Part shown: positions 1-4,178 of the stretch, one piece after another
Layout of the letters: the number at the start of each line of letters is the position of its first letter
How positions within the stretch are numbered: the stretch's first letter is position 1
From: Planctomycetota bacterium
GTDB lineage: Bacteria > Planctomycetota > UBA11346
Assembly: GCA_013816415.1 (NCBI GenBank)
Contig: JACDEN010000250.1
Coordinates: forward strand, 1-5,159
DNA: 5,159 bases
Reading direction: 5' to 3'
Notes under the pieces: model-generated
The model's input: the letters and a program-made list of their open reading frames with translations, nothing else
Told to the model about the DNA's origin: nothing
Databases searched by the model: none
Program-made: the position numbers and the translations under genes

Positions 1-117
1 CTCTGATTTCTTGAAAAGCTCAGTTTTACCGACGAAATGCGCAAATCCATAGATGTACCCATGTGCGTTTTCGAAAGCCTCTGCTTTTACCGCATCTCCG
101 TGACCTGATGGGGGGAA
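1..117. other. AT-richer edge segment, possible partial gene on minus strand
   Basis: By hand count about 50 of the first 110 bases are G or C (~45%), clearly below the rest of the window. On the minus strand one frame is open from about position 150 to the edge and contains AFENAHGYIYGFAHFVGKT, which has a plausible protein composition. It has no ATG; the only start candidate is a GTG near 150, inside the end of the neighbouring gene. A second minus frame (ATG around 77, then GTSMDLRISS) and a short plus-strand frame ending in TGA near 108 also look protein-like, so the coding frame cannot be decided from this fragment. I do not recognise any of these peptides. It may be the 5' part of another minus-strand gene, a remnant, or non-coding DNA of different origin. 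Confidence 0.25.
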
Positions 118-137
118 GCTCGGCTTAGCGGCCGAGC
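118..137 (-). terminator. Stem-loop spanning the stop codon of the 125-619 gene (weak terminator candidate)
   Basis: GCTCGGC (118-124) and GCCGAGC (131-137) are perfectly complementary around a six-base loop, TTAGCG, which on the minus strand contains the TAA stop of the membrane-anchored gene. The stem is seven base pairs and GC-rich. On the minus strand it is followed by TTCCCCCC rather than a run of T, so it is a poor intrinsic terminator. It may instead protect the 3' end or pause polymerase. Confidence 0.25.
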
Positions 138-619
138 ACCACGCGCTCACCCATGGGCTCGCGCTTCCATCCACTGATGCCGAACGAACCAGTCCCGTGT
201 CGCCCGTCGAGCGCGCATGCGAGCCTCAGCTGCCTGACCAGGTCGCGCTGGCCGACGTCGAAGCTGCAGGCGCCGTCGGGCGTGAGCGTGACGTCGAACA
301 CCCGCACCGGCGATTGCGGCATGGCGGGCCACCGCTGCGAGAAGATGCTCTGGCCGTCGCCGATCAGGAAGATGTGTCCGGCCTCGGGCTGCAGCGTCGG
401 CCGGATGGAGAGGAACGGCCACCGCCAGGAACCGGCGTACGTCCACGTGCTGGCGGTCAGCGAGAACGTCGCGAACCCGATGGCCACTCCGTGCTCATCG
501 GTCACCGCCCCCTTCCAGGAGCCGAGATTGCGCGCGTAGCTGCGGTACTGGTGTCCGAGCACGACTGCCGGCACGGCGGCCACCACCAGGGCCGCGGTGA
601 TCCAGATGATCCGTCTCAT
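125..619 (-). CDS. Membrane-anchored hypothetical protein, probably periplasmic
   Basis: The 164-residue protein begins with two arginines followed by a hydrophobic stretch at residues ~4-22 (IIWITAALVVAAVPAVVLG), typical of an N-terminal signal anchor or uncleaved signal peptide. The rest is soluble, rich in W, G, S, T and alternating hydrophobic residues, suggesting a mostly beta domain outside the cytoplasm. It has two cysteines (C118, C135) that could form a disulphide there. I recognise no catalytic motif and no family. The ATG at 619 is chosen because it places the hydrophobic segment at the N-terminus; no clear Shine-Dalgarno precedes it. It is the last gene of the minus-strand cluster, 50 bases after the DUF5063-like gene, and its stop codon sits in the loop of a stem-loop. 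The function is unknown; shared transcription with a membrane protein gene would suit an envelope role, but this is inference. Confidence 0.72.
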   Translation of the reverse strand: MRRIIWITAALVVAAVPAVVLGHQYRSYARNLGSWKGAVTDEHGVAIGFATFSLTASTWTYAGSWRWPFLSIRPTLQPEAGHIFLIGDGQSIFSQRWPAMPQSPVRVFDVTLTPDGACSFDVGQRDLVRQLRLACALDGRHGTGSFGISGWKREPMGERVVLGR

Positions 620-669
620 GTTCGGCCGCCGCGATCAGCCGCTGGAGCCGGGAGGCGCGCGCGCACCGG

Positions 670-1134
670 CTAATGCTCGTCCTTGAAGCCCTGGATGTAC
701 CACTGGAGATTCCGCAGGTGCCCGCCCCAGTGGGTTTCGAAGCCGATGCGGAAATGCCACATGGCATCGTTCGGGCTGGTGTGCTCCCAGCACCACCTGA
801 CGTCCATCAGATCGCGCGCGATGTCGGTGAGGTCGTCGATGGCGTCGCCGGTGATCAGCGGCGACTCCATCAGCTTCGAGGTGATGAACTCGGGGATGTT
901 GTAATATCCGAACATCGGGAAGCGGCGGATGGTGCGTTCCCGCAGCGCGGGATAGTCGACGTCCGGCGGGTCGGGATGTCCGTCCTCGAATTCGTAGTGG
1001 GCGCGCCTGTATCCCAGCGCGAGGCGGTCGAGGCAGTCCTCGAGCGTCTCGATGTCCTGATCCTCGGCGGGCCTGTCCCTGGTGATGAGGTCGAGGAAAT
1101 CGACCACGGCCTTATGGATCTCGGACAGGTGCAT
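670..1134 (-). CDS. DUF5063-like hypothetical protein
   Basis: A 154-residue, acidic, mostly helical, soluble protein without signal peptide or membrane segment. The N-terminal part (1-50) reads as two helices (HLSEIHKAVVDFLDLI and a segment around LEDCLDRLALGYRRAHYEF). The middle has FGYYNIPE (75-82). The C-terminal half carries GDAIDDLTDIARDL (96-109), then DAMWHFRIGFETHWGGHLRNL (split here as DAMWHFRIG and FETHWGGHLRNL, 123-142). The helix pattern 'G-D-A-x-D-D-L-x-D-I-x-x-D-L' followed by a W/H-rich segment ending in 'HWGxHL' is what I recall of DUF5063 proteins, which are about this size and of unknown function; the match is from memory. Conserved acidic residues and histidines could bind a ligand or metal, but this is speculation. 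The ATG at 1134 has no strong Shine-Dalgarno. It is third in the minus-strand cluster, 78 bases after the preceding gene. Confidence 0.85.
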   Translation of the reverse strand: MHLSEIHKAVVDFLDLITRDRPAEDQDIETLEDCLDRLALGYRRAHYEFEDGHPDPPDVDYPALRERTIRRFPMFGYYNIPEFITSKLMESPLITGDAIDDLTDIARDLMDVRWCWEHTSPNDAMWHFRIGFETHWGGHLRNLQWYIQGFKDEH

Positions 1135-1212
1135 GGTCAGGACCGGTGATGGGTGGCTACGAGTCCAGCGGCGCCGGGCAGCAACGCCATCGCACGGACG
1201 GATGATCCGCGG

Positions 1213-1590
1213 TCATGTGGTGACGGCCCGCCCAAGCGCGTTCGCCGTGTACGGGAAGTAGGTCTTCTCGGTCGAACCATCGGCGAAGACGTAGATCATG
1301 AAGATCGCATCGATCCGGTGCTCGTCCTGCTTGGCCGTTCCGTTGTAGACGACGACGCCCGCCGCCTCGGGATCCGCACTCATCTGCTCCCACAGCTCCT
1401 TCATCACCAGGGCGGCGATGTCCTTGGCGTTGACCGTGTACCGTCCGGTGTGCCCGCCCAGTCTGCTCACCGAGCCGGCGCCGTCGACCATTGCGCTGAA
1501 GGGGACGAAGTTCTTCGACTTCGACAGCAGGAAATGCGCGAACTCGAGCGCGTAATCGGTCAGGTGCTGCTTGAGGTGCTGCGGATTCAT
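1213..1590 (-). CDS. Small soluble hypothetical protein
   Basis: A 125-residue alpha/beta protein with no signal peptide or membrane helix. An N-terminal helix (residues 4-25) leads to FVPFSAMVDGAGSVSRLGG (28-46), a beta-hairpin-like segment; a helix at ~55-72 (AKDIAALVMKELWEQM) and two strands follow (AGVVVYNGTA; HRIDAIFMIYVFADG), ending in TYFPY (110-114). The pattern 'F-x-P-F-x-A' near the start, 'DAI' in the middle and '(F)PY' near the end resembles small uncharacterised bacterial proteins I recall as hypothetical, but I cannot name a Pfam family. The start at 1590 gives a compact product and is the only ATG before the helix. A loose GGA/CGG stretch lies upstream but no convincing ribosome binding site. 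It lies 49 bases after the membrane protein gene and 78 before the DUF5063-like gene, so co-transcription is likely. Confidence 0.8.
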   Translation of the reverse strand: MNPQHLKQHLTDYALEFAHFLLSKSKNFVPFSAMVDGAGSVSRLGGHTGRYTVNAKDIAALVMKELWEQMSADPEAAGVVVYNGTAKQDEHRIDAIFMIYVFADGSTEKTYFPYTANALGRAVTT

Positions 1591-1639
1591 GACGCCGATC
1601 CGTCCGGCTCATGGAGCCGCTGCATGGAGAGGCGCCCGC

Positions 1640-1963
1640 TCATGGCTTGGTGCTGGGCTCGCGGATCGGCAGGATCGCCGCCAGCAGCGACAACAGCCCG
1701 AAGATGATCACCAGGGTGGGCATCTCGACGTTGGCGGAGATGCGGCCCGACTGCCGTGCGATCGAGAACAGCGAGCAGATGATGAGGAATGGTCCGAACA
1801 CGAACGTGGACCTGGTCACACCGCCGACCGCGAGGATGAGCGCGCCGGAAACTCCGAGACCCAGCACCCACACCCAGTTGACGGCATGCAGCACGTCGAG
1901 CGTCGACAGCAGCCAGGCAACGCCCAGGGTGATGACGAGGATGGGGATCGTCAATTTCTTCAT
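1640..1963 (-). CDS. Four-helix membrane protein, LiaI/LiaF-like transmembrane region
   Basis: The 107-residue product from the ATG at 1963 starts MKKLTIPILVITLGVAWLL and has four hydrophobic segments at about residues 4-22, 29-48, 53-68 and 81-99, with short polar turns. It is an inner-membrane protein. The W-rich second segment (NWVWVLGLGVSGALILAVGG) and the overall pattern resemble the transmembrane half of LiaF/LiaI-type proteins (DUF5668-like), which in Gram-positives belong to envelope stress circuits; here no soluble LiaF domain follows, so that function cannot be transferred. Start choice is uncertain: a TTG at 2002 in the same frame is preceded by AGGA six bases upstream and would add 13 residues, whereas the ATG at 1963 lacks a good Shine-Dalgarno but gives the usual MKK start. 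It is the first gene of the minus-strand cluster. Confidence 0.8.
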   Translation of the reverse strand: MKKLTIPILVITLGVAWLLSTLDVLHAVNWVWVLGLGVSGALILAVGGVTRSTFVFGPFLIICSLFSIARQSGRISANVEMPTLVIIFGLLSLLAAILPIREPSTKP

Positions 1964-2100
1964 GGTTGCAGCGACCATACCCACTTTCATCGGAAGGGAC
2001 AACTAGGATCCTGCCGCATAGGAACCCGCTTCGTGCGCAAACCACGCGCAGGGAGCGGGCCAGAGCGCGCCTGGCGCAATGGCGTTTCGTTTCATGGGAA

Positions 2101-2219
2101 TTGAACCACCACGGCGCCACGGTTGAACCGCCAGAAAGGAATGATCGGGCTGCCAGCCACCGCAAGCCGATCACCTTCTTTTTTCTTTCCCGTGGCGTCG
2201 TGGCGTCGTGGCGGTTCAA
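2101..2219. repeat. TTGAACC-bounded intergenic palindromic element
   Basis: The element starts with TTGAACC (2101) and ends with GGTTCAA (2219), inverted copies of each other. A second internal copy, TTGAACCGCC (2123-2132), is an exact reverse complement of GGCGGTTCAA (2210-2219). The left end continues as CCACGGCGCCACGG; the right end contains two full units and a partial third of an 8-bp tandem, GTGGCGTC, the same G/C-rich motif in opposite orientation. A pyrimidine tract (CTTCTTTTTTCTTTCC, 2175-2190) adjoins the right tandem. The centre holds an imperfect hairpin, GATCGGGCT (2143-2151) with AGCCGATC (2165-2172). It has no coding capacity. Such elements with 'CCACGACGCCACG' tandems plus a purine/pyrimidine tract recur, in my recollection, in environmental bacterial genomes; copy number here cannot be seen. 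Confidence 0.6.
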
Positions 2220-2254
2220 ACTCGGTTCCCGTCCGTTGTCCAGGGTGCGACCAT

Positions 2255-2289
2255 CGCCGATCGGCGCATAGGCTCGGATGTGGTACAGT
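2255..2289 (+). promoter_or_regulatory. Palindrome plus possible -10 box upstream of the candidate small RNA
   Basis: CGCCGATCGGCG (2255-2266) is a perfect 12-bp palindrome. TACAGT (2284-2289) is a passable -10 hexamer, placing a start near 2296, exactly where the first hairpin of the candidate RNA begins. No good -35 box lies 16-18 bases upstream; the palindrome roughly covers that region, so it could be a regulator site. This is weak evidence. Confidence 0.25.
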
Positions 2290-2295
2290 CTGCAT

Positions 2296-2383
2296 GTCCA
2301 AGCACCGCGGCCCATAGTCGCACGCTGGACCATCCCGCCGCCAGGGCGGGAAGCCCACCCCACGACCGTGCGGGTGGGCTTTT
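2296..2383 (+). ncRNA. Candidate small RNA of three hairpins ending in an intrinsic terminator
   Basis: Three hairpins follow one another almost without gaps. The first pairs GTCCAAGC (2296-2303) with GCTGGAC (2324-2330), one bulged A. The second pairs CCCGCC (2334-2339) with GGCGGG (2345-2350). The third pairs AAGCCCACCC (2351-2360) with GGGTGGGCTT (2372-2381) and ends in a T run. No plausible protein gene precedes the terminator on the plus strand: the nearest plus-strand CDS starts at 2642 and the left-hand cluster runs the other way. A terminator therefore implies a non-coding transcript, about 88 nt if it starts near 2296. I recognise no named RNA family. The alternative is a lone stem-loop repeat or a remnant terminator. 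Confidence 0.45.
2351..2383 (+). terminator. Rho-independent terminator
   Basis: AAGCCCACCC and GGGTGGGCTT form a 10-bp stem; inside, CAC and GTG can add three more pairs with a bulged C, leaving a GACC loop. It is followed on the plus strand by TTTT (2380-2383). On the minus strand the stem is followed by CCCGCC, so it acts in the plus direction only. Confidence 0.75.
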
Positions 2384-2431
2384 CATGTCATCGGGTGTGG
2401 CGAGCGCATAGCTGCGCGCAAAACTGCATGG

Positions 2432-2467
2432 GTGCGATAGGTGCGATGGCTGCGATGGCTGCGATGG
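2432..2467. repeat. Four 9-bp tandem repeats, NTGCGATRG
   Basis: Units at 2432-2440 (GTGCGATAG), 2441-2449 (GTGCGATGG), 2450-2458 and 2459-2467 (both CTGCGATGG), then a degenerate unit CTGCGCGAC. They lie between the terminator and the 5' region of the next gene. In one plus frame they would encode RWL repeats, but nothing supports translation. It looks like an intergenic minisatellite. Confidence 0.75.
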
Positions 2468-2550
2468 CTGCGCGACCTTTGTAGAACGTTTTCAGCGCCG
2501 GGATACGGTCCAGCCTCCGCCTGCATACACTTGCCAGTGGAATCTTTGTC

Positions 2551-2575
2551 TCGTCGTCCCGACGAACGAAGGATC
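2551..2575. repeat. REP-like hairpin
   Basis: TCGTCG (2551-2556) and CGACGA (2560-2565) form a perfect six-pair stem with a TCC loop, followed by ACGAAGGATC. The arrangement 'GTC-TCC-CGAC-GAAC-GAAGGATC' resembles widespread intergenic repeats of the form GTCATCC..GAAGGATC, but the match is from memory and degenerate. It sits 67 bases upstream of the next gene. The rest of 2468-2641 shows no gene and no convincing promoter. Confidence 0.3.
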
Positions 2576-2631
2576 GTCGAGTTTGCTCGTCGTCTTACGT
2601 TTTCCGTAGCGGTGCGCGGATCGATGGGACT

Positions 2632-2637
2632 GGAGGG
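2632..2637 (+). promoter_or_regulatory. Ribosome binding site deciding the start at 2642
   Basis: GGAGGG ends four bases before the ATG at 2642, ideal spacing. The frame is open further upstream to 2441, but that extension runs through the 9-bp tandem and the REP-like hairpin. The ATG at 2624 has no comparable site. Confidence 0.7.
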
Positions 2638-2641
2638 AATC

Positions 2642-3172
2642 ATGGGAGTGCTCGAGACGACCTTGGTGCAGCGCCTCTGCGGGATCACCATCACCACCGA
2701 GGACCTGGCGACCATCGCGGCGCGCTTTGCAGCGGCGGCCGGCAGGGTGTCGATCCGAGTCGACGACGTCGCGTACACCAGCATCGATGGTGCAGTGGAC
2801 GCCATCACCGAGGACGTCGAGGTCGACCTGGTCAGCATCGCCAGCGAACTCCGGGACCACACCCTCGAATTCACCTACCGGCCGCACTTCATCCTGCTGC
2901 AGACCATCGGCGCCGGAGCGTTGGAGCGCCGAGCCTTCCTGGCCGCGGCGGCGCTGCTCGCGTCACGGCCCCTCAACGGCTCGTCGCTCTGCGATATCGT
3001 CACGGCGCTGCCGCAGCCGTCGCCAGCGTCCCGGCCCTGGATGCTTCAGCGCCTGATGAAGATGAAGATGAAGATGAAGATGAAGATGAAGCCGACCTCG
3101 GCCGTGCGACGCTCCCCCTCCGTTTCGCGCCGGATCAATGCTGCCGCCCCCACCCCGACGGGACGGCGCTGA
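2642..3172 (+). CDS. Hypothetical protein with C-terminal MK repeat tail
   Basis: From the ATG at 2642 the product is 176 residues. Residues 1-118 look like a folded domain: alternating helix and strand (LETTLVQRLCGITITTEDLA, then RVSIRVDDVAYTSIDGAVDA, then VEVDLVSIASELRDHTLEF), ending in a hydrophobic helix AFLAAAALLAS (98-108). The last ~55 residues are low complexity: P/S-rich, six Met-Lys pairs (139-150) from a (GATGAA)6 tract, then a basic R/S/A/T/P tail. I do not recognise the family. The tail is odd: in the +2 frame the same tract would encode Asp-Glu repeats followed by another open stretch, so a frameshift (sequencing or real) just before the tract is possible. It is followed after 67 bases by a response regulator gene on the same strand, so the two may be co-transcribed; no partner function can be assigned. 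Confidence 0.62.
   Translation: MGVLETTLVQRLCGITITTEDLATIAARFAAAAGRVSIRVDDVAYTSIDGAVDAITEDVEVDLVSIASELRDHTLEFTYRPHFILLQTIGAGALERRAFLAAAALLASRPLNGSSLCDIVTALPQPSPASRPWMLQRLMKMKMKMKMKMKPTSAVRRSPSVSRRINAAAPTPTGRR
3055..3090. repeat. (GATGAA)6 hexanucleotide microsatellite
   Basis: Six perfect copies of GATGAA lie inside the C-terminal part of the preceding hypothetical gene, read there as Met-Lys pairs. Because the unit is six bases, changes in copy number keep the frame and only alter tail length. Confidence 0.95.
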
Positions 3173-3186
3173 CCCTGACCCTGACC
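3169..3186. repeat. (CTGACC)3 tandem across the stop codon
   Basis: Three copies of CTGACC; the first contains the TGA stop of the hypothetical gene. The following bases also carry several near-copies of GCATC (about 3190-3217). This is a low-complexity spacer before the response regulator. Confidence 0.85.
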
Positions 3187-3227
3187 ATGGCATCAGCATC
3201 GCATCGCCCGTTGCATCGCCAGTTCCT

Positions 3228-3233
3228 GGGAGG
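3228..3233 (+). promoter_or_regulatory. Ribosome binding site of the response regulator
   Basis: GGGAGG lies six bases before the ATG at 3240. It selects this start over the in-frame ATG at 3138, whose extra 34 residues are P/D-rich spacer sequence. Confidence 0.85.
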
Positions 3234-3239
3234 ACCGCC

Positions 3240-3689
3240 ATGAACGAAACGCTCGAAACCGTGCCGAAACCGTCGGCGATCGTGCAGCGATCAACGGGAT
3301 ATCCCGACCTAATTCTGATCGAGGACAATCCGCACGACGTGCAGCTGATCCGGCTGGCGATCCTCGAGGTCGGCATCCAGGCCAATCTGCACGTGGCCGA
3401 GGACTCGGTGCGCGCCTTCGAGCTGATGGCGGGCCTGGCCGCACCTCCGGCGGTGGTGGTGCTGGATCTCAACCTGCCACTGATCAAGGGTGCCTCGATC
3501 CTCTGCGAGATCCGCCATGGCAGCCGCTGGAAGGACGTGCCGGTGATCATCCTCACCTCGTCGCAATCCGAACGCGATATCGAGGAGTGCATCAAGCTCG
3601 GGGCCACCGCGTACAAGAGCAAGCCGGCCTTGTTCGAGGGCTATGTCGAATTCGCGCGCAGCCTGGTCGGCTATCTGAGCCCGCCGTAG
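3240..3689 (+). CDS. Single-domain response regulator (CheY/Rcp1-like)
   Basis: The 149-residue protein is one receiver domain with no output domain. The acidic pair E28-D29 sits in LILIEDNPHDVQLIRLA, the phosphoacceptor is D76 in VVVLDLNLP, the switch Thr is T106 in VIILTSSQSE, and the conserved Lys is K128 in YKSKP. The 'EDNPHDVQLIRLA' start and 'DLNLP' are typical of the Rcp1-like group, whose members usually receive phosphate from hybrid or phytochrome-type histidine kinases and act through protein contacts. It would work in the cytoplasm, switching on phosphorylation of D76. No histidine kinase gene lies nearby, so it is an orphan whose partner is elsewhere. All key residues are present, so it should be active. 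A 31-base gap separates its stop from the hairpin before the next gene. Confidence 0.95.
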   Translation: MNETLETVPKPSAIVQRSTGYPDLILIEDNPHDVQLIRLAILEVGIQANLHVAEDSVRAFELMAGLAAPPAVVVLDLNLPLIKGASILCEIRHGSRWKDVPVIILTSSQSERDIEECIKLGATAYKSKPALFEGYVEFARSLVGYLSPP

Positions 3690-3720
3690 ACACACCGTGC
3701 GAAGACGACTGTCGAGACTC

Positions 3721-3766
3721 CGTGGTATTTGGTGCCGGGCGGGGACTGCCCGCCGGGTATACCATG
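3721..3766 (+). promoter_or_regulatory. Imperfect palindrome covering the start codon of the 3764 gene
   Basis: CGTGGTAT (3721-3728) pairs with ATACCATG (3759-3766), eight pairs including one G-U; inside, GGCGGG (3738-3743) pairs with CCCGCC (3749-3754) around a GACTG loop. The ATG at 3764-3766 is part of the outer stem. GGTATACC (3756-3763) is itself an 8-bp palindrome. There is no T run, so it is not a standard terminator. It could mask the start codon, pause transcription after the response regulator, or bind a regulator. Confidence 0.45.
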
Positions 3767-4099
3767 TCCATGGACGCCTCCGCTCCGCTGCCGCTGACCT
3801 CCTCAGTCATGAGTTCGCTGGATGACGTGACGGTGACGGTGATGCCGGCGGACGACCACGGCCAGCGCGTTGAGTTCCAGAACCGCTCGAAGCACATCGC
3901 CTTCGTCACCTTCACCTTGACCACCAGCGACCAGCCGCCGGTCCGCTACCAGTTCGCCCTGACCCAGGCCGCGAGCGGATTCCGCCCGACGCGCCCGCTG
4001 GCCGGCGGGATCTATGACCGGGTTGAGATCACCTCGGTGCGGGCGGTCTCGGGAGTGCGCGACGGATTCTCGTCGGGACTGGGCGATCCGCTCAGGTGA
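3764..4099 (+). CDS. Small beta-rich hypothetical protein
   Basis: The 111-residue product has no signal peptide or membrane segment. After a short S/P/L-rich start it shows alternating strands: DVTVTVMPA (21-29), QRVEFQNRS (34-42), IAFVTFTLTT (45-54), VRYQFALTQ (60-68), YDRVEITSVRAV (84-95). This suggests an immunoglobulin-like or similar beta-sandwich, but I recognise no family. The start is uncertain: ATG 3764, ATG 3770 and ATG 3809 are in frame, and none has a Shine-Dalgarno; 3764 is chosen as the longest, and lies in a hairpin. It lies between a response regulator and lhr on the same strand, ending 54 bases before lhr. Codon use (many C/G third positions) matches the neighbours, supporting real coding. 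Confidence 0.65.
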   Translation: MSMDASAPLPLTSSVMSSLDDVTVTVMPADDHGQRVEFQNRSKHIAFVTFTLTTSDQPPVRYQFALTQAASGFRPTRPLAGGIYDRVEITSVRAVSGVRDGFSSGLGDPLR

Positions 4100-4149
4100 C
4101 GCGTTGGTGGGTCGTGCGGCTTGTCCGCACCGGCCCGCGGGTAGCGTCA

Positions 4150-4178
4150 TCGGATGCCTGCGAGCTGCCTGCATCCGA
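4150..4178 (+). promoter_or_regulatory. Inverted repeat over the lhr start codon
   Basis: TCGGATGC (4150-4157) and GCATCCGA (4171-4178) are perfect inverted copies separated by 13 bases. The ATG at 4154 lies in the left arm. No Shine-Dalgarno is visible upstream, so the hairpin could limit translation initiation. A further GCATCCG occurs at about 4192. Confidence 0.4.

Noticed and set aside
153..1707. Several plus-strand ORFs of 128-184 residues
   Set aside because: They are antisense to the four minus-strand genes, whose products have better composition, membrane segments or family resemblance.
2236..2289. Promoter using TTGTCC (2236) as -35 with TACAGT (2284) as -10
   Set aside because: The spacing is about 42 bases, far too long for one promoter.
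1587..2363. 258-residue minus-strand ORF across the intergenic region
   Set aside because: It runs through the TTGAACC element and overlaps the membrane protein gene in another frame; its sequence is R/G/H-rich with no recognisable domain.
2432..2467. CRISPR-like array
   Set aside because: Units are nine bases, contiguous and without spacers; no cas genes are present.
2441..2641. N-terminal extension of the 2642 gene
   Set aside because: The extension translates the 9-bp tandem and the REP-like hairpin; a strong ribosome binding site fits the ATG at 2642 instead.
2963..3622. 219-residue minus-strand ORF with His-Leu repeats
   Set aside because: It is the antisense reading of the GATGAA tract and of the response regulator.
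3735..3756. Intrinsic terminator after the response regulator
   Set aside because: The GC stem is followed by GTATACC rather than a T run; it is described as part of the larger palindrome instead.
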